Source of the DNA: Curtobacterium sp. VKM Ac-2922
GTDB lineage: Bacteria > Actinomycetota > Actinomycetes > Actinomycetales > Microbacteriaceae
Reading direction: 5' to 3'
DNA: 64,000 bases
Assembly: GCF_022815645.1 (NCBI RefSeq)
Contig: NZ_JALGRO010000003.1
Coordinates: 124,001 to 188,000, forward strand
Position 1 is the stretch's first letter; every line of letters starts with the position of its first letter. Made by a program: the position numbers and the translations under genes. Of the stretch, positions 25,808 to 36,969 are shown piece by piece. Under the pieces are notes generated by a model. The model was not told where the DNA came from, did no database searches, and saw only the letters and a program-made list of their open reading frames with translations.

Positions 25808-26779
25808 GTGTCGTCGTCCCCCGCTGCCGCGCCGTTCGCCGCCGTCGTCGTCAACCCGTCCGGCATCGACGTCCGCGTGCTCCGTGCCGCCGTGACGACC
25901 GAGCAGGAGACGCTCGGCTGGGCCGACACCCGCTGGTTCGAGACCGACCGGCAGGACGACGGTCGCGCCGCCGCCCGCGCCGCCCGCGACAGCGGTGCCG
26001 CCGTGGTGCTGGTGGCGGGTGGGGACGGCACGCTCCGGGTCGCCGCCGAGGAACTGCACACCTCGGGCATCCCCCTGGCGCTCGTGCCGACCGGAACCGG
26101 CAACCTGTACGCCCGGAACCTCGGCCTGCGCCTCAACGACGTGGTGGGCTCGGTCCGTCGCGCCTTCCACGGCACGGACCGGCAGGTCGACATCGCCTTC
26201 GCCGAGCTGACGACCCAGGCCGGCGTGACCACCCGGCACGCGTTCCTGGTGATGGCGGGCATCGGCCTCGATGCGAGCATGGCCGCCAACACGAACGCCC
26301 GACTCAAGAAGCGGTTCGGCTGGGTGGCGTACTCCGACCCGATCGCCCGGTCGGTGATCGGCAACCGCCGGATCGACCTGCGCTACCGCCTCGACGACCA
26401 GGCCGAACGGCACATGCGCGCCCACACCGTCATCGTCGGGAACTGCGGCACGCTGACGGCCGGCATGCTCCTGCTGCCCGCGGCGCAGCCGGACGACGGG
26501 GTGCTCGACGCGGTCGCGTTCCGGCCCGACGGCGCGTTCGGGTGGACGAAGGTCGGTTACGGCCTGTCGATGAACCGGTTCCACCACCGCACGCGCTTCG
26601 GGCGCCTGTTCGCCTGGCTGCTGCCCCGGTCCCGCACGATGGGCTACACGCGGGCCCGACGGCTCGAGATGACGCTCGACGATCCGCAGCAGATCCAGCT
26701 GGACGGGGATCCGTTCGGCACGGTGGTGCGGGCGGTCCTGACGGTCCGTCACGGCGGGCTGACGCTCCGCGGCGCCTGA
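25808..26779 (+). CDS. Diacylglycerol kinase-like lipid kinase
   Basis: 323-aa protein with the DAGK catalytic domain: VLVAGGDGTLR ATP-binding motif, LVPTGTGNLYARNLG, and a C-terminal YegS/DgkB-like beta-rich domain ending in QIQLDGDPFGTV. It probably phosphorylates diacylglycerol or a related lipid at the membrane to feed phosphatidic acid. The GTG start at 25808 is set by the TACCCT -10 box seven bases upstream. Sphingosine-kinase-like activity cannot be excluded. Confidence 0.9.
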   Translation: MSSSPAAAPFAAVVVNPSGIDVRVLRAAVTTEQETLGWADTRWFETDRQDDGRAAARAARDSGAAVVLVAGGDGTLRVAAEELHTSGIPLALVPTGTGNLYARNLGLRLNDVVGSVRRAFHGTDRQVDIAFAELTTQAGVTTRHAFLVMAGIGLDASMAANTNARLKKRFGWVAYSDPIARSVIGNRRIDLRYRLDDQAERHMRAHTVIVGNCGTLTAGMLLLPAAQPDDGVLDAVAFRPDGAFGWTKVGYGLSMNRFHHRTRFGRLFAWLLPRSRTMGYTRARRLEMTLDDPQQIQLDGDPFGTVVRAVLTVRHGGLTLRGA

Positions 26780-26805
26780 GCCGCGACCGCTGGTCGGCGA
26801 CCCGC

Positions 26806-26857
26806 TGACGGACGGGAGGCCCGGTGCCAGCTGGCACCGGGCCTCCCGTCCGTCAGG
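26806..26857. terminator. 25-bp perfect hairpin between lipid kinase and mtlD
   Basis: Arms 26806-26830 and 26833-26857 are perfectly complementary. It lies between convergent genes and should work in both directions. Its arm shares the core GACGGACGGGAGGCCCG with the hairpin after ptsH. Confidence 0.9.
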
Positions 26858-26864
26858 GGTGACG

Positions 26865-28028
26865 CTACGAGCGCGCCGACCGGACCCGGTCCGCGAACGC
26901 CGCGTGCAGCGGGTGCGCCGTGTCGAGCCCGGTGATCTCGGTCGCGACCTCGGCATCGGACTTCTGCGATGCCAGCAGGGCCTGCAGCTCGACGCTCTGC
27001 TCGTCGTCGGGCACGTCGAAGCGGAGCGCCGCACCCATCGCGTCGAGCAGGGCGGTCGGCTCGGTGCCGTCCTCGGCCAGCGCCGCGGCGGGCGACACGA
27101 AGCGCTCGTCGCGCGACAGCTTGCGGAGCGGCTGACGCCCCACGCGGGTGACCGTGTCGGGCAGGTGCACGTTCTCGAACCGCGCGATGATCGCCTGCAC
27201 GTACGCGCGGTGCACCTCGGGGTCGAGTTCGTGCCGGCGGACCAGCAGGTCGCTCGTCTCGGCGAGCACGGCTTCGAGCTCGGAGCGGACCGCGGGGATC
27301 GCGATCGCGTCGGAGATCTTGTCCGCGCCGGCCAGGAAGCCGTGGTACGCGACCGTGGCGTGCCCGGTGTTCACCGTGAAGAGCTTGCGCTCGATCGACG
27401 CGGCCAGGCCGTCGACGTAGTGCGCGCCGGGGATCTCCGGCTCGTTCCCGCCGAACGGCGTGCGGTCGATGGCCCACTCGTAGTACGTCTCGACGGTCAC
27501 GTCGAGACCACCGTCGGCGGCCTGGGCCGGGACGATGCGGTCGACGGCGGTGTTCGCGAAGACGGCCTTGGCGAGCGTCTGGTCGCGGGTGTCCGACGGC
27601 AGGTCGTCGACGATGAACCCACGCAGCCGGTCGGTGGCGTTCAGGGCGTTCTCGCACGCCATCACCGCGACCGGTGCCGCACCGGCCGCGCGCGCGGCGA
27701 GGCCCTTCGCGATGACCGGGGCGATGAACTTCAGGACGTTCGGCCCGACGGCGCACGTGACGATCTCGGCAGTCGCGATCGCGTCGATGACGGCCTGCTC
27801 GTCCTGGGCACTGTTGAGGGCCCGGAAGCCGGTGACCCGGTGGTCCTGGGCGTCGGCGCCGACCTCGTGCACGGTGTACGCGTCGGCCGCGGCCAGGGCG
27901 TCGATGAGCGGTGCAGCGACGTCCGCGAAGACGACCTCGTAGCCCGCCTGGTGCAGCAGCAGCCCGACGAACCCGCGGCCGATGTTGCCGGCGCCGAAGT
28001 GGACCGCGGTGCGGTGGCCGTTGCTCAC
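26865..28028 (-). CDS. mtlD: Mannitol-1-phosphate 5-dehydrogenase
   Basis: 387-aa polyol dehydrogenase converting mannitol-1-phosphate plus NAD+ to fructose-6-phosphate. N-terminal Rossmann motif [15 protein letters not shown], the middle [15 protein letters not shown] segment ([14 protein letters not shown]) and the catalytic region with [16 protein letters not shown] are present. The GTG start overlaps the mtlF stop (GTGA, 28025-28028). It is the last gene of the mannitol operon. Confidence 0.96.
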   Translation of the reverse strand: MSNGHRTAVHFGAGNIGRGFVGLLLHQAGYEVVFADVAAPLIDALAAADAYTVHEVGADAQDHRVTGFRALNSAQDEQAVIDAIATAEIVTCAVGPNVLKFIAPVIAKGLAARAAGAAPVAVMACENALNATDRLRGFIVDDLPSDTRDQTLAKAVFANTAVDRIVPAQAADGGLDVTVETYYEWAIDRTPFGGNEPEIPGAHYVDGLAASIERKLFTVNTGHATVAYHGFLAGADKISDAIAIPAVRSELEAVLAETSDLLVRRHELDPEVHRAYVQAIIARFENVHLPDTVTRVGRQPLRKLSRDERFVSPAAALAEDGTEPTALLDAMGAALRFDVPDDEQSVELQALLASQKSDAEVATEITGLDTAHPLHAAFADRVRSARS

Positions 28029-28462
28029 TCGTTGACCTCGCCGAGGATCGACAGGATCGCGGCGGTGTCGGGAGCGTCGGTCAGCTTGGCGACCTCGTCC
28101 TCGTCGGAGAACACGATCGCGATCTTGGACAGGATGTCGAGGTGCTCGTTGTTGACGCCGGCGATGCCGACCACGAAGCGGACCTCGTTGCCGTCCCAGT
28201 CGATCGGCGCTGCGTAGCGGATGAACGACAGGGCCGAGGACTTGATCGCGTCCTTGGCGTCGTTCGTGCCGTGCGGGATGGCGAGGAAGTTGCCCATGTA
28301 CGTCGAGACGCTCTTCTCACGCTCGAGCATCGCCGGGTAGTACTCCGCCGTGACCGCGCCTGCAGCCTCGAGGATCTCGGCCGCCTCCTTCATCGCCTCC
28401 GACTTGGTCGGGGCGGTGTCCTCGGTGTGGATCCGGATCTGGCTCTCCTGCAGGACGGGCAT
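28025..28462 (-). CDS. mtlF: PTS mannitol EIIA component
   Basis: 145-aa EIIA with active-site histidine in [11 protein letters not shown] (His64), receiving phosphate from HPr and passing it to the EIIB domain of MtlA. The ATG at 28462 has AAGGAGAAC upstream. The separate IIA/IICB arrangement resembles Gram-positive mannitol systems. Confidence 0.95.
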   Translation of the reverse strand: MPVLQESQIRIHTEDTAPTKSEAMKEAAEILEAAGAVTAEYYPAMLEREKSVSTYMGNFLAIPHGTNDAKDAIKSSALSFIRYAAPIDWDGNEVRFVVGIAGVNNEHLDILSKIAIVFSDEDEVAKLTDAPDTAAILSILGEVNE

Positions 28463-28492
28463 CGGGGGTTCTCCTTCGTTGGTGGACGTGGT

Positions 28493-28522
28493 GGAGGGGA
28501 CGAGCCGTGGCCCGTCCCCTCC
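28493..28522 (-). terminator. Intercistronic hairpin between mtlA and mtlF
   Basis: Arms 28493-28502 (GGAGGGGACG) and 28513-28522 are complementary. It lies between the mtlA stop and the mtlF ribosome binding site and may cause partial termination or mRNA end protection. Confidence 0.55.
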
Positions 28523-28554
28523 GATACTGCACTGTCTGACTGGACCGTGCTGTG

Positions 28555-30111
28555 TTACTGGTTCTTGAGCTGCTCGACGACCTGGTCGTACTGCGGCGCG
28601 TTCATGAAGTTGCCGACCGACACGTGCTGCGCGTTCGGGTTCTTCTGCTTGGCGCGGTCGGTCAGCTCTTCCTGCGTGATGATCAGGTCCTCGTCACCGG
28701 ACAGGTTCGCGATCGCCTTGTTGACGACGGTCACGCCCTCGATGCCGGCCTTCTTGACCTTGTTGCGCAGGACGCTGGCGCCCATCGCGCTGGACCCCAT
28801 GCCGGCGTCACAGGCGAACACGACGTTGTGGATCTTCGTCGCGGTCGTGGTGGCAGCCGAGCCGGCACCGCCGAGCACCGCCTCGGACTCCTGCTCGTTG
28901 GCGGGGCTGGTGTTGCCGAGCAGCCCGGCCGTCGCGGCGTTGACGTCGCGGCCCTTGTTCGCCTGCAGCTTGGCCATCGCGGCGCTCATGTCGCCACCGC
29001 CGTTTGCCAGGTCGCGCTTGCGGGTCGTGATGAGGAAGAACGAGGCGACCGCGAACGTGACCGCTGCCGACAGGATGACCGACAGGATGACGCCGACGAA
29101 GCTGTCCTTGGCCGTCGCACCGAGCACCGCGAAGATCGACCCGGGCGACGCCGGAGCAACGAGGCCGGAGTGGAACGCGACGTTCGTCGCGACACCGGTC
29201 GCACCACCCAGGATGACGGCGATGAACAGGACCGGCTTCTGCAGCACGTACGGGAAGTAGATCTCGTGGATGCCGCCGAGGAACTGGATGATGATCGCGC
29301 CGGGAGCGGTCGAGCGGGCGATGCCGACACCGAAGAAGGTGAAGGCGAGCAGGATGCCGAGGCCGGGGCCGGGGTTCGCCTCGAGCAGGAACAGGATGCT
29401 CTTGCCGGACGACTGCACCTGCTGCGCGCCGAGCTGGTCGAGCACGCCGTGGTTGATCGCGTTGTTGAGGAAGAAGACCTTCGCCGGCTCGATGATGACG
29501 CTGGCGAGGGGCAGCAGCGAGTGCTGCACGAGGAAGTTCACCGCGGACCCCAGGCCCTCGGCGATGAGCTTGAACAGCGGCGCGAGCCAGAAGAAGCCGA
29601 TCATCGCGAGCACGAAGCCGAGGATGCCGGCCGCGTAGTTGTTGACGAGCATCTCGAAGCCGGGCTTGATCTTGCCGTCCCAGATCTTGTCGATCTGCTT
29701 GATGAGGTACGCGCCGAGCGGCCCGCAGATCATCGCGCCGAGGATCATCGTGGTGCCCGAGGCCCCGACGATGACACCCATGGTCATGATCGAGCCGACG
29801 ACCGCACCGCGGGTGTCGTAGACCATCCGGCCACCCTGGATCGCGATCGCGAGCGGGATCAGGTAGGTCAGGATCGGACCGACCAGGCCCGGGTTCGCGA
29901 CACCACCGGTCTCGCCGAAGCCGCCGAGCACGCCGACGGGCGTCCACCCGGTCTGGATGAAGAAGGCGGTGATGATGCCCCACGCGATGAAGATCGCGAT
30001 GTTGGGCATCACCATGCCGGACAGGAACGTGCCGAACTTCTGGACGGCGACGCGGGCGCCTCCTCGCGAGTTCGCGGGAGCGTCAGGCGCTGCAACGGAC
30101 GACGTTGTCAT
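28555..30111 (-). CDS. mtlA: PTS mannitol EIICB component
   Basis: 518-aa permease. The EIIC domain (about residues 20-365) has eight or so membrane segments and the signature LGGIHEIYFPY. A linker rich in Ala and Asn leads to an EIIB domain from residue 425 with the phosphocysteine loop VFACDAGMGSS (Cys434). It imports and phosphorylates mannitol. The ATG is at 30111, 66 nt after ptsI, so mtlA may be co-transcribed with ptsI. Confidence 0.96.
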   Translation of the reverse strand: MTTSSVAAPDAPANSRGGARVAVQKFGTFLSGMVMPNIAIFIAWGIITAFFIQTGWTPVGVLGGFGETGGVANPGLVGPILTYLIPLAIAIQGGRMVYDTRGAVVGSIMTMGVIVGASGTTMILGAMICGPLGAYLIKQIDKIWDGKIKPGFEMLVNNYAAGILGFVLAMIGFFWLAPLFKLIAEGLGSAVNFLVQHSLLPLASVIIEPAKVFFLNNAINHGVLDQLGAQQVQSSGKSILFLLEANPGPGLGILLAFTFFGVGIARSTAPGAIIIQFLGGIHEIYFPYVLQKPVLFIAVILGGATGVATNVAFHSGLVAPASPGSIFAVLGATAKDSFVGVILSVILSAAVTFAVASFFLITTRKRDLANGGGDMSAAMAKLQANKGRDVNAATAGLLGNTSPANEQESEAVLGGAGSAATTTATKIHNVVFACDAGMGSSAMGASVLRNKVKKAGIEGVTVVNKAIANLSGDEDLIITQEELTDRAKQKNPNAQHVSVGNFMNAPQYDQVVEQLKNQ

Positions 30112-30177
30112 GTGCGGTGACTTTCTGTGTGGTGGTGCTGCTGCTGTGTGGAGGGTGACGGGTTGTGGAGCAGGGGT

Positions 30178-31833
30178 CTAGACGGCGTGCGCTGCCGCGG
30201 CGGCGGACTTGGCGGCCGCTGCCGTGGACGCGGCGAGGGCCGCCCGGGCCATCTCGCGGGCCTGGTCGAGCGTGTGCTTGCCGAGTTCGGCACGCACGTC
30301 GGCCAGGGCTGCGGGGGTCATGGAGAGGGTCGTGGCGCCGAGACCGACCAGGACGACGGCGAGCAGCGGGTCGGCCGCGGCCTCGCCGCAGATCCCGACC
30401 CCCTTGCCGGCGTCGGCACCGGCGCTGCCGAGCTGCGCGACCAGGCGCAGGACGGCGGGGTGCCACGGGTCCTGGTACGACGCGACGGTGCCGAGCATGC
30501 GGTCGGCCGCCATCGTGTACTGGGTCAGGTCGTTCGTGCCGATCGACACGAAGTCGGCGGACTGGAACACCTGCTCGGCCATGAGCGCGAGCGAGGGGAC
30601 CTCGGCCATCACGCCCGCGGTGCGGATGCCGAGTTCGCGGGCCAGGTCGACGAAGTACGCGGTCTCCTCGGCGTCGGCGACCATCGGTGCCATGACCCAC
30701 AGGTCCGCTTCGGTCTCGGCGTCGGCCCGGGCCAGCGCGGTGAGCTGGTCACGGAGCACCTCGGGGTGGTTCCGCAGCGCACGCAGTCCGCGGCGGCCGA
30801 GCGCCGGGTTCTCCTCGTCCTTGTCGGTGAGGAACGGCAGGGGCTTGTCGGCACCGGCGTCGAGCGCCCGGACGACGACCTTCTTGCCGGGGAACGCCGC
30901 GAGCAGCTGCCGGTAGGACTCCTGCTGCTCGTCGACGGTCGGTGCCTTCGGCGAGTCCAGGAAGAGGAACTCGGTGCGGAAGAGCCCCACGCCCTCCGCA
31001 CCGAGAGCTACGGCGCCGGCGGCGTCGGCTGGGCTGCCGAGGTTCGCCAGCAGCGGGACGGTGTGGCCGTCGGCCAGGGCACCCGCGGTCAGGGGTGCGG
31101 CAGCGGCGGCCAGGCGGTCGGCGATGCGCTGGTCGACGTCGGCGACGAGCTCGGCCGACGGCTCGGTGACGACGGTGCCGGCGGCGGCGTCGACCACGAC
31201 GTGCGTGCCGTCCGACAGGCCGTCGGCGCCGGTCACCCCGACGATCGCGGTGATGCCCTTGGCGCGGGCCAGGATCGCGGTGTGCGACGTCGGTCCGCCG
31301 TCGCGGGTGACGAGCGCCAGGACCTTGTCGAGGTCGAGCAGCGCGGTGTCGGCCGGGGCCAGGTCACGGGCGACCAGGACGAACGGTGTGTCCGACTCGG
31401 GGACGCCCGGGGCGTGCACCCCGCGGAGCTTGGCGATGATGCGCTGGGCGACGTCGTCGAGGTCGGCGGCGCGCTCGCCCATGTAGCCGCCCATCGAGAC
31501 GAGCAGGTCGCGGAACTGGGCGAAGGCCTCGTACACCGCGCGCTCGGGGTTGGTGCCACCGTCGATGCGCGCGGTCACGTCGTCGAGCAGCGTCGGGTCC
31601 TGCGCCATGAGCGCCTGGGCCTCGAGCACGGCCTGGGCATCGCCACCGGCGAGCTGCCCGCGCGCGTTGAGGTCGTCCGCCACCGCGGCGAGCGCGTCGT
31701 GCACGTGCTGCTTGGCGTCGTCGGCAGGTCCCTCGAGTGCCGCGGTCGACGGTTCGCCGAGCGGGTCCGCCATCCGGAGCACGGGGCCGTGGGCGACGCC
31801 ACGGCCGACGCCGGTTCCGAGCAGTTCGGGCAT
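30178..31833 (-). CDS. ptsI: PTS enzyme I (phosphoenolpyruvate-protein phosphotransferase)
   Basis: 551-aa EI, starting the PTS phosphate relay from PEP to HPr. Phosphohistidine motif GGPTSHTAILA (His184), PEP-binding LFRTEFLF and the signature FVSIGTNDLTQY are present, with ICGEAAADP near the end. The ATG at 31833 is preceded by GAAGGAGTC at correct distance. The C-terminal tail is Ala-rich. It is slightly shorter than enterobacterial EI. Divergent from a DeoR regulator. Confidence 0.96.
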   Translation of the reverse strand: MPELLGTGVGRGVAHGPVLRMADPLGEPSTAALEGPADDAKQHVHDALAAVADDLNARGQLAGGDAQAVLEAQALMAQDPTLLDDVTARIDGGTNPERAVYEAFAQFRDLLVSMGGYMGERAADLDDVAQRIIAKLRGVHAPGVPESDTPFVLVARDLAPADTALLDLDKVLALVTRDGGPTSHTAILARAKGITAIVGVTGADGLSDGTHVVVDAAAGTVVTEPSAELVADVDQRIADRLAAAAAPLTAGALADGHTVPLLANLGSPADAAGAVALGAEGVGLFRTEFLFLDSPKAPTVDEQQESYRQLLAAFPGKKVVVRALDAGADKPLPFLTDKDEENPALGRRGLRALRNHPEVLRDQLTALARADAETEADLWVMAPMVADAEETAYFVDLARELGIRTAGVMAEVPSLALMAEQVFQSADFVSIGTNDLTQYTMAADRMLGTVASYQDPWHPAVLRLVAQLGSAGADAGKGVGICGEAAADPLLAVVLVGLGATTLSMTPAALADVRAELGKHTLDQAREMARAALAASTAAAAKSAAAAAHAV

Positions 31834-31953
31834 TCGAGACTCCTTCATCTCACGCGCGGGGCGGTTGGCCGACGGCGGTGGGGCGGTGGGGCTGAGTGGT
31901 TCGAGTCGGTGCAGTGCACCACCGAACGGACCACGCCCGTGCGGCTTGGCAGC

Positions 31954-32001
31954 ACCATACCCCGATCCGCGTTGACAAACAAACACATCCGGGGATAAAA
32001 A
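31954..32001. promoter_or_regulatory. Overlapping divergent promoters for ptsI and the DeoR regulator
   Basis: Plus strand: consensus TTGACA (31972-31977) and, 17-18 bp later, an A/T-rich ATAAAAA -10 at 31995-32001. Minus strand: TTGTTT (31977-31982) and TATGGT (31954-31959) with 17-bp spacing. The two -35 boxes share a base. ACAAAC repeats at 31975-31980 and 32005-32010 flank the plus promoter and are candidate DeoR operators. The tract is the most AT-rich in this part of the window. Confidence 0.6.
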
Positions 32002-32115
32002 TACACAAACAGATGCCCGTTTCGGTCTGTGGACAACCCGCTCGCCGGGTGTCCGCGGCGGAACCTGCCCGTCCGTGTCCGTTCCGCCCCGATCCCAGCC
32101 CGACAACGAGGTCCC

Positions 32116-32886
32116 ATGTACGCACCAGAGCGTCACCAGCGCATCGTCGACCAGGCACGCGCGGCGGGCCGGGTCGACGTCAAGGAGCTCGCCGAGCTGC
32201 TGGAGGTCACTCCGGAGACCATCCGTCGCGACCTCACCTCGCTCGAGCGCCGCGGACTCGTCCGGCGCGCACACGGCGGCGCCATCCCGGTCGAGCGCAT
32301 CACGCTGCACCCCGGTGTCGGCGACCGCGGCGGCATCAACCAGACCGAGAAGATGGTCATCGCCGAGGCCGCGATCGAGGAGCTCCCCGAGAACGGCTCG
32401 ATCATGATCGACGCCGGCACCTCGACGATCTGCCTGGCCGAGCTGCTGCCGACGGACCGCGGCCTGACCGTCGTCACGCACTCGCTGCCGGTGGCGATGG
32501 CCGTCGCGAACCGTGCCGGGATCGACCTGCACCTGCTCGGCGGCAACATCCGCAGTGACTCGCTGGCCGGCGTCGGCACGTGGACGCACCAGCTGATCGG
32601 GATGGTGAGCGTCGACGTGGCGTTCATCAGCATCAACGGGATCACGCCGGAACGCGGCCTGACCACGCACAACATGGCCGAGGCCGCCGTGAAGTCCGCG
32701 ATGATCAAGTCCGCACGCCGGAGCATCCTGCTGGCGGACCACACCAAGTTCGGGCGCGAGGAGTTCGGCCGCGTCGCCCCCCTGGCCGCGATCGACACGA
32801 TCATCACCGACCCGGGCGTCAACCTCGACCTGGTCCGCGAGGTCGAGGCCGCCGGCACCGAGGTCTTCTGGCCCGGCCGCTCCTGA
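32116..32886 (+). CDS. DeoR-family transcriptional regulator
   Basis: 256-aa regulator. N-terminal DeoR winged helix (MYAPERHQRIVDQARAAGRV, then VDVKELAELLEVTPETIRRDL as the recognition region) and a C-terminal sugar-phosphate-sensing domain (MIDAGTSTICLAELL, AEAAVKSAMIKSARR, ADHTKFG). It probably represses the PTS genes and is relieved by a phosphorylated sugar. ATG at 32116 with a weak GAGG upstream; a longer frame starts at 32029 but lies before the conserved start. Located between ptsI and ptsH. Confidence 0.92.
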   Translation: MYAPERHQRIVDQARAAGRVDVKELAELLEVTPETIRRDLTSLERRGLVRRAHGGAIPVERITLHPGVGDRGGINQTEKMVIAEAAIEELPENGSIMIDAGTSTICLAELLPTDRGLTVVTHSLPVAMAVANRAGIDLHLLGGNIRSDSLAGVGTWTHQLIGMVSVDVAFISINGITPERGLTTHNMAEAAVKSAMIKSARRSILLADHTKFGREEFGRVAPLAAIDTIITDPGVNLDLVREVEAAGTEVFWPGRS

Positions 32887-32957
32887 GTGCCGTACCGGCG
32901 CCACCCACCCCGTGCTCGCTACCATGAGCGCTCCACCCATCGACGAGGAGTCAATCG

Positions 32958-33230
32958 ATGTCCGAAGCCACCCGCACCGTCACCGTCGCCAGCGGATCCG
33001 GTCTGCACGCCCGTCCGGCGTCGCTGTTCGTCCAGACCGTCACCGCGTCGGGCCACCAGGTCACGATCGCCAAGGGCGACAAGTCGGCCAACGCCGGCAG
33101 CATCCTCGGTCTGCTCGGCCTGGGGGTCGAGAACGGCGACGAGGTCACCCTGACCGTGACCGGTGACGACGCCGAGACCACCTCGGACAGCCTGGTCGAG
33201 TTCCTGAAGACGGACCACGACGCGGCCTGA
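32958..33230 (+). CDS. ptsH: HPr phosphocarrier protein
   Basis: 90-aa HPr with the phosphorylation site SGLHARPAS (His17) and a Ser in the NAGSILGLL helix equivalent to the regulatory serine. It shuttles phosphate from EI to the EIIA proteins encoded in this window. ATG preceded by GAGGAG. It follows the DeoR gene by 71 nt and is followed by a strong terminator. Confidence 0.96.
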   Translation: MSEATRTVTVASGSGLHARPASLFVQTVTASGHQVTIAKGDKSANAGSILGLLGLGVENGDEVTLTVTGDDAETTSDSLVEFLKTDHDAA

Positions 33231-33260
33231 CCGCGACCGTCGCGTCGACGACGCGACCAC

Positions 33261-33312
33261 CAGACGGACGGGAGGCCCGTGGCTGCGCAGCCACGGGCCT
33301 CCCGTCCGTCTG
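33261..33312 (+). terminator. 24-bp perfect hairpin after ptsH
   Basis: Arms 33261-33284 and 33289-33312 with a GCGC loop, just downstream of ptsH. It shares the GACGGACGGGAGGCCCG core with the hairpin at 26806-26857. Confidence 0.88.
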
Positions 33313-33346
33313 TCGGCCGTGTCCACAGGCCGTCGGCCGCCGCCGA

Positions 33347-33352
33347 TAAGGT
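33347..33352 (+). promoter_or_regulatory. -10 box for leaderless xthA
   Basis: TAAGGT, then seven bases, then the ATG at 33360; no ribosome binding site. Confidence 0.55.
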
Positions 33353-33359
33353 GGTCGGC

Positions 33360-35253
<1,894 letters not shown>

Positions 35254-35254
35254 C

Positions 35255-35869
35255 GTGCTGCCCGTCACGCTGCGCTCGGACCGGGTCCTGCTCGAGGTCC
35301 CGACCCGCGCCGACACCGTCGCGATCACCGAGGGCTGCCAGGACCCCGAGGTCATCCGGTGGACGACCATCCCGACGCCCTACCGGCCGCAGGACGCCAA
35401 CGCCTTCGTCGACGCGCTCGTCGGTCCCGGGTGGGCCTCGGACCGCGAGTACACGTGGGCGATCCGGCAGCCGGGATCGACGTGGCTCGACGGTGTGATC
35501 TCGTGGCGCGCCGAGCGACGCGACCTCGGTTTCTGGCTCGCGCCGTCCGCCCGCGGCAAGGGCCTGGTGCACGACGCCGTCGCCCTGGTCGTCGGCTGGG
35601 CCTTCGACCGTGGCGCGCCCGACGTGTACTGGGAGTGCTACGTCGGCAACACGGCGTCCGCGGCGGTGGCACGGCGTGCGGGGTTCTCGTACACCGGCAC
35701 CGGTGACGCGAACATCCCGAACCGTGACGGCTCGCCGGCGTCGGCGTGGAAGGGGCTGCTGCGTGCCGACGGCCGGCCGGCGTCCGACCTGCCGTGGCCG
35801 GCGGAGTCGTTCCGGCCAGGTGCAGGCGACGCCACGGGTGCCGGTCCCGCCGGTAGTCTCGGGTCGTGA
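35255..35869 (+). CDS. GNAT-family N-acetyltransferase
   Basis: 204-aa protein of the RimJ/RimL-like GNAT group. The acetyl-CoA loop is LAPSARGKGLVHDAVALVVGWAF and a late NTASAAVARRAGFSYTG strand-helix follows. GTG start one base after trpS stop. It overlaps ribD by four bases (GTGA). Substrate unknown; proteins of this group acetylate N-terminal or small-molecule amines. Confidence 0.85.
   Translation: MLPVTLRSDRVLLEVPTRADTVAITEGCQDPEVIRWTTIPTPYRPQDANAFVDALVGPGWASDREYTWAIRQPGSTWLDGVISWRAERRDLGFWLAPSARGKGLVHDAVALVVGWAFDRGAPDVYWECYVGNTASAAVARRAGFSYTGTGDANIPNRDGSPASAWKGLLRADGRPASDLPWPAESFRPGAGDATGAGPAGSLGS
35854..35859 (+). promoter_or_regulatory. -10 box for a leaderless ribD transcript
   Basis: TAGTCT six bases before the ribD GTG at 35866, inside the end of the acetyltransferase gene. 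Confidence 0.4.
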
Positions 35870-36969
35870 ACGAGCAGCCGTCGGCCGGGGCGTCACCGGC
35901 CGAGGTCCGCGCGATGCGCCGCGGCCTCGAACTCGCCGCGCGCGGTCCCGCCCTCGGCGACCATGCCCGGGTCGGCGCGGTCGTCCTGTCCGCCGAGGGC
36001 GAGCCGCTCGCCGAGGGCTGGCACCGCGGCGCCGGCACCCCGCACGCCGAGGTCGATGCGATGTCGCACCTGTCGCCGGAGCAGCTCCGCGGCGCGACCG
36101 TCGTGGTCACCCTCGAACCCTGCAACCACACCGGCCGCACCGGCCCGTGCTCGGTCGCGCTCATCCAGGCGGGTGTCGCGCGGGTCGTGTACGCGATCGA
36201 CGACCCGGGACCCCAGGCGCACGGTGGGGCCGACCGGCTGCGAGACGCCGGCGTCGACGTGACCTCCGGCGTCCTCGCCGACCAGGCGAGCGCGTTCCTC
36301 GAGCGCTGGCTCGTCTCCGTCCGCCAGGGCCGTCCGTGGGTGACCGTGAAGTGGGCATCGAGCCTGGACGGCCGCGCGGCTGCGGCCGACGGCACCAGTC
36401 GGTGGATCACCGGCGCAGCCGCACGCCAGCACGTGCACGAGCAGCGAGCCCTGCACGACGCGATCCTGGTCGGCACGGGCACGGTGCTCGCGGACGACGC
36501 ATCGCTGACCGCCCGCGGGGACGCCGGCGAACTGCTGGCCGACCAGCCGCTCCCCGTCGTGCTCGGCGACCGTGACGTGCCCGACGACGCCGCGGTCCGT
36601 CGGCACCCGCGTGGGCTCGTGCACCTGCCCGGCCACGACCTGCACGTCGCACTGCGGTCCCTGGCGGACCGCGGTGTCCGGACCGTCTTCGTCGAGGGCG
36701 GCCCCACCGTCGCGTCGGCGTTCATCGCGGCCGGCCTCGTCGACGAGGTCCTGGTCTACCTGGCCCCGGTGCTGCTCGGCGGTCAGAATGTTGCACTTTC
36801 CGACATCGGTGTGGGAAGCATGAACCAACGTCGGCGGTTGGACGTACTATCGACCACCAGCCTCGGCCCCGACCTGCTGGTGCGTGCTCGACCCGTCCAC
36901 ACCGATTCCCCTCGGCCCCACGACGAGCACGCTGACGACGGGGCCCGTACCGACCGGAGCACCCCATGA
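35866..36969 (+). CDS. ribD: Bifunctional riboflavin biosynthesis deaminase/reductase
   Basis: 367-aa RibD. The N-terminal deaminase domain has the zinc motif TPHAEVDA and LEPCNHTGRTGPC; the C-terminal reductase domain has VKWASSLDGRAA and FVEGGPTVASAF. It performs the second and third steps after GTP cyclohydrolase II. GTG start in a GTGA overlap with the acetyltransferase; ATGA overlap with ribA. The last 60 codons (from about 36785) use less GC-rich codons than the rest. Other rib genes are not here. Confidence 0.94.
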   Translation: MNEQPSAGASPAEVRAMRRGLELAARGPALGDHARVGAVVLSAEGEPLAEGWHRGAGTPHAEVDAMSHLSPEQLRGATVVVTLEPCNHTGRTGPCSVALIQAGVARVVYAIDDPGPQAHGGADRLRDAGVDVTSGVLADQASAFLERWLVSVRQGRPWVTVKWASSLDGRAAAADGTSRWITGAAARQHVHEQRALHDAILVGTGTVLADDASLTARGDAGELLADQPLPVVLGDRDVPDDAAVRRHPRGLVHLPGHDLHVALRSLADRGVRTVFVEGGPTVASAFIAAGLVDEVLVYLAPVLLGGQNVALSDIGVGSMNQRRRLDVLSTTSLGPDLLVRARPVHTDSPRPHDEHADDGARTDRSTP

